This document shows, piece after piece, positions 36,140 to 45,343 of a stretch of 64,000 nt of DNA (its first letter is position 1; every line of letters starts with the position of its first letter). Under the pieces are notes generated by a model that saw only the letters and a list, made by a program, of their open reading frames with translations, ran no database searches and had not been told where the DNA came from. The DNA comes from CAVQCA01 sp963763115 (GTDB taxonomy: Bacteria > Pseudomonadota > Gammaproteobacteria > UBA9214): contig CAVXNM010000033.1 of the NCBI GenBank assembly GCA_963763115.1, positions 62,001 to 126,000 on the forward strand, in the 5' to 3' direction. Both the position numbers and the translations under genes were made by a program.

Positions 36140-36355
36140 ATGAGACAATTTACAGCGATCACCGTCCTTGTACTCGTTTTGCTATTCGTTCTTGTCGGCA
36201 GTCAGCTTTTGGATGCCACGGTTTCTCCCCCGGTAACCCGCATGGATAAAGAAGGTTCGAGTATGGACAGTACATTTGCCGCAAAGGAGCATCTCCGCTC
36301 AAGGAATTCGCCATACGATAGAACCGGTAAAACCGGCGGAATCTGGTTCTGGTAG
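36140..36355 (+). CDS. Small membrane-anchored hypothetical protein
   Basis: The 71 residues start with a clear hydrophobic segment (TVLVLVLLFVLVGSQLL), followed by a polar tail ending GGIWFW. An AGAGAG sequence lies a few bases before the ATG. It would be an N-in single-pass or secreted peptide. No family is recognised and it has no close operon partner. Confidence 0.5.
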   Translation: MRQFTAITVLVLVLLFVLVGSQLLDATVSPPVTRMDKEGSSMDSTFAAKEHLRSRNSPYDRTGKTGGIWFW

Positions 36356-36697
36356 TCGCCCATCCTGCAGTCAGGACCTGTCACAGTGTCATGGGAAACA
36401 GCAGGCGAGATCACGTCTATCGATATGCCAGCACAAACATGCCCGGATGAATCGGGGGAACAGGCTGATGAACGATACGACGGTGCCATCCACCACGCCG
36501 TCTGAAGTTGCTGTATATTCTGAACTGACCACAAACATCCTGTGATGTGATACAACCCCGGCCGAAGCGCGCCGTGCTATTTGCTTGACGTTGCTCGCGC
36601 AGATGCCTAAATTAACACCCATGTTTCGACAGGGCAGTATAAGAAAATGAATTCGAAGGGAAATTATTCCTGATAGAAGAATGCCAGCCAGAGAGAC
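36356..36697. other. Gap with no supported gene
   Basis: Nothing convincing is visible; an AT-rich stretch at 36620-36670 may contain the promoter for the PilZ gene. Confidence 0.3.
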
Positions 36698-37090
36698 GTG
36701 GACAGGGAAAAACGACAATACTTCAGGCTTAACACAGAGATCCCGGCTACAGTGCGTCTGCCGAAGGGAGAGATTCTTCCCACCGTGATCGTCAATCTGT
36801 CTGCCAGCGGTCTCAATTTCAGCTGCGGGCGTGACACTGTCTATCAGATCCTGCCGCAAGACCAGCGAACCCCCGGACAGGTCACGGGCGTTATGATCGA
36901 GATCCAGTTCGACTTGCAGCCACCGGCGCAACCCCGTCTGTCGCTCAATATCAGGGCCAGGGTCATCCATTCGGAACGACTTGCCCAGGATGTTTTCCAT
37001 GTAGGCATACAGTTCATCCACATCGATGAGGCCGATGTCGTGGCATTGAAGGGCTATATCGATGCGACTTTCTTGCAACAACAGACGTAG
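36698..37090 (+). CDS. PilZ-domain protein
   Basis: The 130-residue protein consists of one PilZ domain, a c-di-GMP receptor module. It shows the N-terminal R-x(3)-R-type motif in REKRQYFRL and the second motif NLSASGLNFSC, a variant of D/N-x-S-x-x-G. The end has FIHIDEADVVALKGYI. The start is a GTG at 36698 after AGAGAG. No flagellar or cellulose gene is adjacent, so the process it controls is unknown. Confidence 0.8.
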   Translation: MDREKRQYFRLNTEIPATVRLPKGEILPTVIVNLSASGLNFSCGRDTVYQILPQDQRTPGQVTGVMIEIQFDLQPPAQPRLSLNIRARVIHSERLAQDVFHVGIQFIHIDEADVVALKGYIDATFLQQQT

Positions 37091-37295
37091 ACTCGCCATC
37101 ATCACGCCAGCGCGCGTCATGACGGTCTCGCGACCAACCCCCATGGATCGATTCTGTTCGGCTTGTCGACAGGTTCGCTGATCTGCCGATAGACACGGCA
37201 GTCAAACTCGAAATGATAGGAGCCATCCGTGGCAGGAGTACGGGCTCCAACGGGCTGTCCCTAGGATCTGATTTGTCCCCTGGCATCACACCGCG
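37091..37295. other. Gap with no supported gene
   Basis: No credible coding frame is visible. This is the left part of a gene-poor stretch that runs on to about 37930. Confidence 0.3.
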
Positions 37296-37330
37296 AAAAA
37301 AAACCGGCCCCACACCAAGCGAGGGGCCGG
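37296..37330 (-). terminator. Orphan minus-strand terminator-like hairpin
   Basis: CCGGCCCC (37304-37311) and GGGGCCGG (37323-37330) form an eight-pair GC stem. The preceding plus-strand A8 run is a T8 run after the hairpin on the minus strand. No minus-strand gene lies upstream of it, which would fit termination of an unannotated minus-strand RNA. Confidence 0.6.
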
Positions 37331-37688
37331 AAATAGCCACGGCAGTGATGGCTATGAGGAGAATATCTATGCCAGTACTCACACACCGTCCCGGCGGCGA
37401 GTAGTTATTTAGAGGCAAAACATATGCCAGTGCATGACAAACATTCATGTGACTGTAAAACAAGGGAAGTCAATCAGCAGGTCTTTCCGACGAGGTCAGA
37501 TTGTGCACTAATACAGGGGCATGTTGCACCAAAATGCACCTGTACCTGCGTCACGAGCCGGTTCTTTGATGTCAGTGATCAGGGCAGAACAGTGACTTAA
37601 TGAAAACCGGACAGCGTCTGCACGGATTCCGGCATAACGAACCGCTGGCAATGCAATGCCCTTCCCGCGGATTACTCTACCCGTGTCA

Positions 37689-37800
37689 GCCGGCTCTGGT
37701 CTACCGCCAGTGGGGTGCAAATCCGGCGACAGGGGAAAACCGCAAGCAGTACGACTGCACTGCCGGCGGCGTCATCGGGAAAGACGTGATATCAGCGGCA
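37689..37800 (+). ncRNA. Candidate structured RNA, weakly cobalamin-riboswitch-like
   Basis: Several local stems can form: CTGG...CCAG, GCAGT-ACG-ACTGC, and CGTC...GACG with GGGAAA in its loop. In order they carry GGTGCAAATCCGG, CCGCAAGCAGT, GCACTGCC and GGGAAAGACG, reminiscent of conserved cobalamin-aptamer segments. The usual upstream GGGAA and the downstream B12 box are not evident. It precedes a small secreted protein gene at 37933. This is an impression from short motifs only. Confidence 0.22.
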
Positions 37801-37932
37801 ACCGAACCGGTGTTTTCATTTATACTGCATCAAGTCGACCCGGCTCTGGTCGATAGTGTCATTGCAGTTTATGCTGGCGTTAAAAATCATCTCAACCTTC
37901 CTGTTGCCGGTTTGAACCACCAGGATTCCCGG

Positions 37933-38256
37933 ATGGGTATTATGCATTCAATGTTTTATGGCTTGATCCGCGGGTGTGCGCTTGCCTGTCTACTCTGGTC
38001 GGCAAGGCTGCTGGCCTGCGAGCCCGACATGGACGGATGCCTGGGTTGCACCGACGCCGAACTACCGGTCTGTGTAGAAAAAATTGCCGTGGAAATATGC
38101 AGCAACGGCGGTGGATTTGAATATTGCGACAAACTAAGCGCCAAGGAGGATATCGAGAGGATTGTGCTCAGAAATACCGGGGTACACATGTCCAGGATAC
38201 GCGCACTGTTGCGGGGTGCCAGCCGATACCAGCGTCCGCATCCACACCCGCATTGA
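37933..38256 (+). CDS. Cysteine-rich exported hypothetical protein
   Basis: About 107 residues follow an AGGA sequence. The N-terminal hydrophobic segment (GCALACLLWSARLLA) resembles a signal peptide. It is followed by CEPDMDGCLGC, PVCVEK, EICSNGGGFEYC (eight cysteines in all) and a His/Pro-rich tail (RPHPHPH). Paired cysteines suggest disulfides or metal binding in the periplasm. No family is recognised. The frame extends upstream without stops, so the start is uncertain. Confidence 0.5.
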   Translation: MGIMHSMFYGLIRGCALACLLWSARLLACEPDMDGCLGCTDAELPVCVEKIAVEICSNGGGFEYCDKLSAKEDIERIVLRNTGVHMSRIRALLRGASRYQRPHPHPH

Positions 38257-38830
38257 CGCTGGCGTTGCCGCCAGCCCCGGGCTTATCCTCCCGTTTCCCG
38301 TCAAGCCCGGAAATACACCGGCCGGGACCTCACTTCGCATGATCCATCCACCTATAGGGTTCCGTTACCTTCAAAATGCGCCAAGATTGTACCATCAGAT
38401 CATGATTGCACCAACATGCGTCGTTTTTCTTGATCGCACAATCCCACCGCCTCGAAAAATATCCATAAATATAAACAGATAAATAATTCCTCTGGTTGGT
38501 ATGGTGGTTGCATAATCATTAAACGGCTGTGTGTTGTATCGGCCCGGTACAAGCCGGACCGATCACCTGGAATGTAACTGGTCGCACTCCTGCATGTTGG
38601 ATATTGAGTAACAAACGAGATGTGCAAGGAATTGCTGGATTGTTTTCGAACAGCACTTGCACTGCTGTTTTTGATCGTAGTCCCACAGCTTCTGATAATA
38701 ATAATCTGGTTCTATTTGCCGGGATGAGTCTATTCCCGCTGGAGGTCGTCGACCGGCATGCAATCGATTCTTCTCGTCTGTTCGCCTCCCTATCGTGGAG
38801 TGTGACCTGACGATATTACCGGGACCTGCT
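38257..38830. other. Gap with no firm gene; possible decayed exported-protein gene
   Basis: An AT-rich segment at 38455-38525 could hold a promoter. A GTG-started frame at 38529 encodes AGPITWNVTG, a phrase resembling the start of mature PEP-CTERM-type exported proteins, but the rest of the frame does not continue like that family. I regard it as a possible remnant only. Confidence 0.25.
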
Positions 38831-38929
38831 ATGAAAGAGACTATTCGTGCATTCCTGTTGGGTATCCTGATACTGCTGACGGCGCTGATCCCGCCGACGA
38901 TTCTTCTGGTGGAGCATTTCAGGCACTGA
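38831..38929 (+). CDS. Very small single-pass membrane peptide (32 aa)
   Basis: ATG at 38831 opens 32 codons: KETIRAFLLGILILLTALIP (first residues after Met) and then PTILLVEHFRH. It has a short charged start, one hydrophobic segment and a basic tail, typical of bacterial membrane microproteins. A GGGAC sequence precedes it. Function is unknown. Confidence 0.38.
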   Translation: MKETIRAFLLGILILLTALIPPTILLVEHFRH

Positions 38930-39347
38930 TACCGGACCATTAGTAAAACGTCCGGCAACACCACCTGCGGACAACTCGCGGGGCATGGCGCCTGCGACTG
39001 CCACACTCCGGGATTTCCATGAATTCCTGCCCGATTCCAGCCGGTTACCCATACGATGTGGCATCCAGCAATTGCTTATGCCGTCATGGTCTGCCTGTAA
39101 GTAAGTACTTCAATGATTACAACGCGTTATTCCACTCCTGCCGCATGACGGAAGATCGGCGATCCCGGTCCGGGGGTCACACGCGCGCATGTCTGTTCGA
39201 TAAATTATCATGCTAATATTCCCCACCTGAGTGTAGGGTAAGTATCATGGACCGGGTGTCGACTCCAGCTGAGATAAGGACAGCGCCGACGGGTTCGCCG
39301 GTTACCCGACATTACCCTTACATCTATAGTGACCTACTAAGGAGCTG
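38930..39347. other. Gap upstream of the MipA-like gene
   Basis: No supported coding sequence is present. The right end supplies AAGGAG for the next gene; a promoter is presumed but not clear. Confidence 0.3.
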
Positions 39348-40175
39348 ATGATGAAAATAATAACCTTGCACGCACTGGGAACAGTGCTGGCCTGTGCCTT
39401 CGCCGCCTCAAACGCGATGGCCTATGACGAGATCTCAGGGGAAGTCGCCACCAAGGCAGGCGGGTTCCTCGGTCTCGGCGTTACCTACCGTCCGGATTAC
39501 GAGGGTTCTGAGAACTATGAAGCGTGGCCCGCCCCCTTCGGCCGCTACAACATGGAAAGCGGACGTTATATCAGTCTGGGCGGCACCGCGGGCAGCGAGC
39601 ACGCCGGGCGCCTCAAGATGAATATCCTTACCAGTGAAACGGCCTGGGAAATCGGTCCGGTGCTGCAGTACCGGTTCAAGCGCGGTGGCAACGTCGAGAA
39701 CAGCAAGGTCTCCCACATGCAGACGGTTCCCAATGAGCAGGAAGCAGGCGGTTTCCTCGGCTGGCATACTGGGCACCTGTTTTTGAGCATGACCGGTGTC
39801 TACGACATTTCCGGTGAAAGCGACGGCACCCTGTTTTATTTCAACGGGCTCTACCGCCTGCCGGTAACCGACAGGTTCGAGATGGCGGTTGGCGCGCAGA
39901 CAACCTGGGCATCCAATAATTACATGGAAACCTATTTCGGCGTGTCCGGCCCCAATGCCGCGAGCAGCGGTTTACCGAAATACAATGCCGGCAGCGGTCT
40001 CAAGGACGCCGGTCTGGGTCTGACCGGACACTACAAGTTCACCAGGACCTGGGGTGTGATTGGCAATGTGAGTTATACGCGAATGCTGAACGACGCCGAG
40101 GACAGCCCCCTCGTCAAGAAGGTGGGTGACGAGAACCAGTACACCGCGGTCGTCGCGCTTACCTACAACTTCTAG
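39348..40175 (+). CDS. MipA/OmpV family outer membrane protein
   Basis: The 275-residue barrel protein has a signal ending SNAMA. Next comes FLGLGVTYRPDYEGSENY, the MipA/OmpV motif (G-x-G-x-x-Y-x-P-x-Y-x-G). TGVYDISGES is in the middle, and the chain ends in a C-terminal aromatic (ALTYNF). Family members are MltA-interacting scaffolds or porin-like proteins. Two consecutive ATG codons follow AAGGAG; either may start. It is monocistronic with a terminator. Confidence 0.85.
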   Translation: MMKIITLHALGTVLACAFAASNAMAYDEISGEVATKAGGFLGLGVTYRPDYEGSENYEAWPAPFGRYNMESGRYISLGGTAGSEHAGRLKMNILTSETAWEIGPVLQYRFKRGGNVENSKVSHMQTVPNEQEAGGFLGWHTGHLFLSMTGVYDISGESDGTLFYFNGLYRLPVTDRFEMAVGAQTTWASNNYMETYFGVSGPNAASSGLPKYNAGSGLKDAGLGLTGHYKFTRTWGVIGNVSYTRMLNDAEDSPLVKKVGDENQYTAVVALTYNF

Positions 40176-40235
40176 CCCGTCGGTATCTACACTCGGATCC
40201 GTCGCTGTTGCGACGGGGCAGACCGGCTTGATGTG

Positions 40236-40268
40236 AGGCGGGCAAGACAGGAGTTTTGCCCGCCTGTT
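40236..40268 (+). terminator. Terminator between mipA-like gene and amrS
   Basis: AGGCGGGCAA (40236-40245) and TTGCCCGCCT (40256-40265) form a ten-pair stem between convergent genes. The T tract is short on the plus strand, so efficiency is uncertain. Confidence 0.6.
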
Positions 40269-40317
40269 TATATTATCTCACCTGATAACCCGCTCTCCGG
40301 CCGATACCCGCCATTGA

Positions 40318-41418
40318 TCAGGCATGGTTCGCCAATGTAACCGGCAAACGCCGGCTTCCCCAGTCCCCATGCCGGGACTCCAGAACCCCGGAACAGACGG
40401 TGTGACAATGCGGACAACGGCCATCGGCCGTCAGGTGCCATGCGGTAATGACATACCAGTCCCGTCCAATCAGCTTGCTGCCGCACTGGTGGCAATAGGT
40501 ACTGTCACCCGCCTCATCGTGAACATTTCCCGTATAGGCGTAACGCACACCGTTTTTCAGGGCAATCCGCCGTGCCCGGCTCAGCGTTTCACCCGGGGTG
40601 GGCGGTTTGTCGAGCATCTTCCAGTCGGGATGGAAGGCGGTAAAGTGCATGGGAACATCCGGTCCCAGATGCTCCACCACCCAGCGCGTCATTTCCTCCA
40701 GCTCCGTGTCCGAGTCATTTTCATCGGGTATCAGCAGGGTGGTGAGTTCAATCCATACGCCGGTCTCTTTCTTCAGGTATATCAGGGTGTCCAGCACCGG
40801 CTGCAGGTGACCGCCGCATATCTTCCAGTAGAACCGCTCGGTGAAGGCTTTCAGGTCCACGTTGGCCGCATCCATGTAGCGGAAAAATTCCGCGCGTGGC
40901 TCCTCGCAAATATAGCCCGCTGTAACCGCAACCGTCTGGATGCCCATCGCGTGGCAGGCCCGAGCCACATCGATGGCGTATTCCAGGAAAATCACCGGAT
41001 CGTTGTAGGTGAAGGCGACGCTTCGGCAGCCCAGTTCCCGCGCCACGCGGGCGATCTTTTCGGGTGATGCCTGATCCGCGAGGGTGTCGATCTCGCGCGA
41101 CTTGCTGATATCCCAGTTCTGGCAGAACTTGCAGGCCAGGTTGCACCCGGCCGTTCCGAACGACAGCACGGGCGTACCGGGCAGGAAATGATTCAGGGGC
41201 TTCTTCTCGATGGGATCGACACAGAAGCCGCTGGAGCGACCGTAGCTGGCAAGCACAATCTGCCCGCCCTGATTGGTTCTGACAAAGCAGAGACCACGCT
41301 GCCTTTCCTGTAGCTTGCAGGCACGCGGACAGACATCACATTGCACCCGCCCGTCATCCAGCACATGCCAGTAACGTGTCGGTACGACGGAATCATCGAT
41401 CATGGCATGCAACGTCAT
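40318..41418 (-). CDS. amrS: AmmeMemoRadiSam system radical SAM enzyme
   Basis: The 366-residue radical SAM protein has the cluster motif CNLACKFC (GTAGCNLACKFCQNW). An N-terminal Cys-rich stretch (CDVCPRACKLQERQRGLC) precedes it, and C-terminal CHQCG and CPHCH zinc-like pairs follow. This architecture is AmrS, related to pyruvate formate-lyase activase but part of the AMMECR1-Memo-radical-SAM system of unknown reaction. The usual partners (AMMECR1 and Memo domains) are not in the window. It is monocistronic here. Confidence 0.88.
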   Translation of the reverse strand: MTLHAMIDDSVVPTRYWHVLDDGRVQCDVCPRACKLQERQRGLCFVRTNQGGQIVLASYGRSSGFCVDPIEKKPLNHFLPGTPVLSFGTAGCNLACKFCQNWDISKSREIDTLADQASPEKIARVARELGCRSVAFTYNDPVIFLEYAIDVARACHAMGIQTVAVTAGYICEEPRAEFFRYMDAANVDLKAFTERFYWKICGGHLQPVLDTLIYLKKETGVWIELTTLLIPDENDSDTELEEMTRWVVEHLGPDVPMHFTAFHPDWKMLDKPPTPGETLSRARRIALKNGVRYAYTGNVHDEAGDSTYCHQCGSKLIGRDWYVITAWHLTADGRCPHCHTVCSGVLESRHGDWGSRRLPVTLANHA

Positions 41419-41649
41419 CGCTCCCGCCTCGGTAACCGGATTTAGTAACTATAGCCCAACACGGCATGCGAATGCCCCACCCGGGAAGGAATTGAAATGA
41501 TCTCCCGCTCACCACAAACGGGCACGGGAATGCAGGTGAGATAGCGTTCCAGAAAAAAACCTGGCTCGTGTGACCGGCCCGCACCCTGGACGAGCTGGTA
41601 ATAACGGCACCGGGTTTTTCTGCATCAAACCCATGGAATCATCGTGATA
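41419..41649. other. Intergenic region between divergent amrS and suf genes
   Basis: No gene is visible. It should contain the amrS promoter. No Rrf2-family regulator gene is present even though this family often heads suf operons. Confidence 0.4.
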
Positions 41650-41674
41650 ATACTTGACTATTTTACTAGGTTAT
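41650..41674 (+). promoter_or_regulatory. IscR-like type 1 operator upstream of suf
   Basis: The 25-base segment begins ATACTTGACTATTTTACTAG and ends GTTAT. It closely resembles the type 1 IscR/Rrf2 site, usually written ATA-YTTGACTA-N-TTACTCGGGTAT, and contains a -35-like TTGACT (41654-41659). A weak TATACG lies 15 bases downstream. It is about 100 bases before the sufB start. An [Fe-S]-sensing repressor encoded elsewhere is inferred. Confidence 0.7.
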
Positions 41675-41770
41675 TATACGTTTAATCCACGGTATCTGAT
41701 CGGGTGAATGTTACCTGTTCAACTATTTTCAATGGGTTGGGATTTCATCGCCCGCTCCCGGAGGGTTGTC

Positions 41771-43219
41771 ATGGCGGTTGTTAATCAACAAATCGACACC
41801 TTGATTAAAAAGGAATATCAGGCGGGTTTCGTCACCGATCTGGAAGCGGACAGCATGCCGCCCGGTCTCGATGAGGAGATTATTCGACTGATCTCCACCA
41901 GGAAACAGGAGCCCGGGTTCATGCTCGACTGGCGGCTCAAGGCCTATCGCCACTGGCTGACCATGAAAGTCCCGCAATGGTCCAGCGTGCATTACCCCCC
42001 GATCGATTATCAAAGCATTGTCTATTACTCTGCGCCGAAATCACGCGCGGACAGACCCGGGAGTCTCGCCGAGGTCGATCCGAAATTGCTCGAGACCTAC
42101 AAGAAACTGGGCATCCCGCTGGAGGAGCAGGAAGCGCTTGCCGGCGTGGCCGTGGATGCGGTGTTTGACAGCGTATCGGTGGCGACCACGTTCAAGGACA
42201 AGCTTGCGGAACACGGCATCATCTTCTGTTCCTTTTCGGAGGCGGTGCGCGAGCACCCCGAACTGGTCCAGAAGTACCTCGGCAGCGTGGTACCCCATAC
42301 CGATAATTTCTATGCCAGCCTGAACGCCGCGGTATTCAGCGACGGATCGTTCGTCTACGTACCGAAGGGCGTGCGCTGCCCGATGGAACTGTCCACCTAC
42401 TTTCGCATCAACGCCTCCAACACCGGGCAGTTCGAACGCACGCTCATCATCGCCGATGAAGGCAGTTACGTCAGTTACCTGGAAGGCTGTACCGCACCGA
42501 TGCGCGACGAGAACCAGTTGCATGCCGCGGTCGTGGAATTGATCGCGCACAAGGACGCCCGGATCAAATACTCGACCGTGCAGAACTGGTACCCGGGGGA
42601 TGAGCAGGGCCGGGGCGGCATCTACAACTTCGTTACCAAGCGCGGTGCCTGCCGCGGCGCGAACGCCAGGATCTCCTGGACCCAGGTGGAAACCGGTTCG
42701 GCGATCACCTGGAAATACCCCAGCGTCATCCTGGAAGGCGACAACTCCAACGGCGAGTTCTATTCGGTGGCACTGACCAGCAATCACCAGCAGGCGGACA
42801 CCGGCACCAAGATGATCCATATCGGCAAGAACACCCGCAGCACTATCATCTCCAAGGGCATCTCGGCTCGCCAGGGGCAGAATGCCTATCGCGGCCTGGT
42901 GAAGGTGCTGAAGAGCGCGGAGGGTGCGCGGAACTACACCCAGTGCGATTCTCTGTTGATGGGCGATCGCTGCGGCGCCCACACCTTTCCCTATATCGAG
43001 GTGAAGAACAACACCGCCCGGGTCGAACACGAGGCGACCACCTCCAGGATCGGCGAAGACCAGCTCTTCTACTGCCGGCAACGCGGGCTCTCCGACGAAG
43101 ACGCCGTCACGCTGATCGTCAACGGATTCTGCAAGCAGGTCATGAACGAACTGCCGATGGAATTTGCCGTCGAGGCGCAAAAACTTCTGGGCATCAGCCT
43201 GGAAGGCGCCATCGGCTGA
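41771..43219 (+). CDS. sufB: Fe-S cluster scaffold subunit SufB
   Basis: SufB is the main scaffold of the SufBCD complex. The protein is 482 residues from ATG 41771 after GGAGGG; the frame extends 21 codons upstream without a better start. Typical stretches are VPKGVRCPMELSTYFRIN, FERTLIIADEGSYVSYLEGC and TQCDSLLMGDRCGAHTFPY, and the C-terminal half ends in QKLLGISLEGAIG. Length and sequence are standard. It is the first gene of sufBCDU-sufT behind an IscR-like site. Confidence 0.96.
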   Translation: MAVVNQQIDTLIKKEYQAGFVTDLEADSMPPGLDEEIIRLISTRKQEPGFMLDWRLKAYRHWLTMKVPQWSSVHYPPIDYQSIVYYSAPKSRADRPGSLAEVDPKLLETYKKLGIPLEEQEALAGVAVDAVFDSVSVATTFKDKLAEHGIIFCSFSEAVREHPELVQKYLGSVVPHTDNFYASLNAAVFSDGSFVYVPKGVRCPMELSTYFRINASNTGQFERTLIIADEGSYVSYLEGCTAPMRDENQLHAAVVELIAHKDARIKYSTVQNWYPGDEQGRGGIYNFVTKRGACRGANARISWTQVETGSAITWKYPSVILEGDNSNGEFYSVALTSNHQQADTGTKMIHIGKNTRSTIISKGISARQGQNAYRGLVKVLKSAEGARNYTQCDSLLMGDRCGAHTFPYIEVKNNTARVEHEATTSRIGEDQLFYCRQRGLSDEDAVTLIVNGFCKQVMNELPMEFAVEAQKLLGISLEGAIG

Positions 43220-43238
43220 TAATCACAGGAGATACGGA

Positions 43239-43997
43239 ATGCTCTCGATAAATAATCTGCATGCCTCGGTGAATGACACGACGATTCTCCATGGCATCGA
43301 CCTGGAAGTGAAGGCAGGCGAGGTACACGCCATCATGGGACCGAACGGCTCGGGCAAGAGCACCTTCGCGAACGTACTTGCCGGACGTGAACAGTATCGG
43401 GTCACGCGGGGCGAGGTACGTTACAAGGGACAGGACTTGCTTGCCATGCCGCCCGAGGACCGGGCACGGGCCGGCGTGTTTCTCGCCTTTCAGTACCCCG
43501 TTGAAATTCCGGGCGTCAGCAATATCTATTTCCTCAAGGCGGCACTCAATGCCATCCGCACGTATCGCGGCATGGATGAACTCGATGCCATGGATTTCAT
43601 TGCCCTGGTGAAGGAAAAGGTGGAAGTGGTGAAAATGGACGAGGCGCTGATTTACCGCGCCGTCAACGAGGGCTTTTCCGGCGGTGAGAAAAAGCGCAAC
43701 GAGATATTGCAGATGATGGTGCTGGAACCGGCACTGGCCATACTCGATGAAACGGACTCGGGACTGGATATCGATGCCCTGAAAACGGTGGCCGACGGCG
43801 TCAATCGGCTGCGCAGTGACGAGCGCGCCTTTATCGTGGTCACCCATTACCAGCGCCTGTTGAATTACATCCTGCCCGACCATGTACACGTCCTGAGCAA
43901 CGGTCGTATCGTAAAATCCGGCGGCCCCGAACTTGCCCTCGAACTGGAGGAGCGCGGTTACGTGTGGCTGAACGAGCTGGCGGCAGGCGCGGCATGA
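43239..43997 (+). CDS. sufC: Fe-S assembly ATPase SufC
   Basis: The 252-residue ABC ATPase of the SufBCD complex has Walker A GPNGSGKST, the signature NEGFSGGEKKRNEI and Walker B AILDETDSGLD. It starts after AGGAG, 19 bases past the sufB stop. Its stop overlaps the sufD ATG (ATGA). The Suf ATPases are soluble, not membrane-associated. Confidence 0.96.
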   Translation: MLSINNLHASVNDTTILHGIDLEVKAGEVHAIMGPNGSGKSTFANVLAGREQYRVTRGEVRYKGQDLLAMPPEDRARAGVFLAFQYPVEIPGVSNIYFLKAALNAIRTYRGMDELDAMDFIALVKEKVEVVKMDEALIYRAVNEGFSGGEKKRNEILQMMVLEPALAILDETDSGLDIDALKTVADGVNRLRSDERAFIVVTHYQRLLNYILPDHVHVLSNGRIVKSGGPELALELEERGYVWLNELAAGAA

Positions 43998-45343
43998 TGA
44001 ATCCTGCACATGGCGCTTACGGCGATGAATTCCGGGGCAGAGAGAAGTCACTGCCCGGCTGGCACGCACCCTGGGTCCGGGCGCTGCGCGCGCAGGCCCT
44101 GGAGACGTTTATAGAACGGGGTTTCCCGGACACGCGCGTGGAAGAATGGAAATATACCGATCTCCGCAGTCTTACAAGGCACTACTTCACGACGACTCCC
44201 GGAGTGAGGTCTCTCGATGAATCCGCATTGCAGTCCCGACTGCTGACCAGTGAGCCGGTACACCGGCTGGTATTCGTCGACGGGCACCATGCTCCTGAAC
44301 TCAGTCCGTTCAACACGCTGCTGAACGGCGTCACGCTGACCAGTCTGGCATTCGCACTGGTCAACCGGCCGGAGGAACTCGAGTCCTGGCTGGGTAGCAA
44401 GGCCGACCTGGAAAAACCCGGTTTCAATGCCTTCAACACGGCCTTCATGAGCGACGGCGCCTATATCAGACTCGCGCCAGGGACGGTGCTGGAGCAGCCG
44501 GTGCACCTGCTGTTCATCGCCACCGGCAGACCGGATACGGTCGCGACAGTGAGAAATCTTATCGTCGCCGAAGCGGGAAGCAAGGCGCAGATCATCGAAT
44601 CCTATGTTTCCCTGAACGATGCCGCCTATATGACCAGCACGGTCACGGAACTCATCACCGGCGACGGCGCCGACATCGAGCATTACAAGCTGGAGCAGGA
44701 AAGCGAATCCGCCTACCACATGGCGGGCATTTATGTCAGTCAGCAACGCGACAGTCGCTACACGTCCCACAATATCGCGTTCGGCGGCCGGCTGGTACGA
44801 AATGACCTTCAGGTCATGCTCGACGGGCCGGGCGCCGGTTGCACCCTGAATGGCCTGTACCTCACCCGGGGACGCCAGCACGTGGACAACCATACCCGCA
44901 TCGACCACTGCAAGCCGCGGTCAAGCAGCCGTGAATTCTACAAGGGCGTGCTGGATGGACACTCGCGCGCCGTTTTCAACGGTCGCGTGGTCGTGCACAT
45001 GGACGCTCAGCAGACCGATGCCCGGCAAAGCAACCACAACCTGCTGCTGTCGAACGAGGCCGAGGCCGATGCCCGGCCGCAACTCGAGATCCATGCCGAT
45101 GACGTCAAATGCTCGCATGGCTGCACGGTTGGGCTACTGGATGAGGAGGCCATGTTCTACCTGCGCTCACGCGCCATCGATGCGGTGACGGCGAGGAATT
45201 TTCTCATTCATGCCTTCGCCGCCGACGTACTGCAACGCATCCGGATAGCGCCTGTCCGCCGCCACCTTGAAGCACAGCTGACAGGACGTCTGTACGGTGG
45301 GAAAAGACCGGATATGTACATGAACCAGGAGGGTGTTGCATGA
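43994..45343 (+). CDS. sufD: Fe-S assembly protein SufD
   Basis: The 449-residue partner of SufB has the SufD N-terminal segment RVEEWKYTDLRSL, the beta-helix core (ETYVSL-type repeats; GRQHVDNHTRIDHCKPRS) and the C-terminal KCSHGCTVGLLDEEAMFYLRSR (given here in parts). The start at 43994 overlaps the sufC stop by four bases; the adjacent ATG at 43997 is also possible. It is followed by a four-base overlap directly into sufU, with no cysteine desulfurase gene in between. Confidence 0.95.
   Translation: MMNPAHGAYGDEFRGREKSLPGWHAPWVRALRAQALETFIERGFPDTRVEEWKYTDLRSLTRHYFTTTPGVRSLDESALQSRLLTSEPVHRLVFVDGHHAPELSPFNTLLNGVTLTSLAFALVNRPEELESWLGSKADLEKPGFNAFNTAFMSDGAYIRLAPGTVLEQPVHLLFIATGRPDTVATVRNLIVAEAGSKAQIIESYVSLNDAAYMTSTVTELITGDGADIEHYKLEQESESAYHMAGIYVSQQRDSRYTSHNIAFGGRLVRNDLQVMLDGPGAGCTLNGLYLTRGRQHVDNHTRIDHCKPRSSSREFYKGVLDGHSRAVFNGRVVVHMDAQQTDARQSNHNLLLSNEAEADARPQLEIHADDVKCSHGCTVGLLDEEAMFYLRSRAIDAVTARNFLIHAFAADVLQRIRIAPVRRHLEAQLTGRLYGGKRPDMYMNQEGVA

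Noticed and set aside
37014..37463. 149-codon minus-strand frame over the PilZ end and the orphan hairpin
   Set aside because: No start signal or domain; it overlaps the PilZ gene out of frame and has shadow-like composition.
38529..38810. Possible PEP-CTERM-like protein from AGPITWNVTG
   Set aside because: Only the first ten residues resemble that family; the remainder and the C-terminus do not, and there is no sorting signal.
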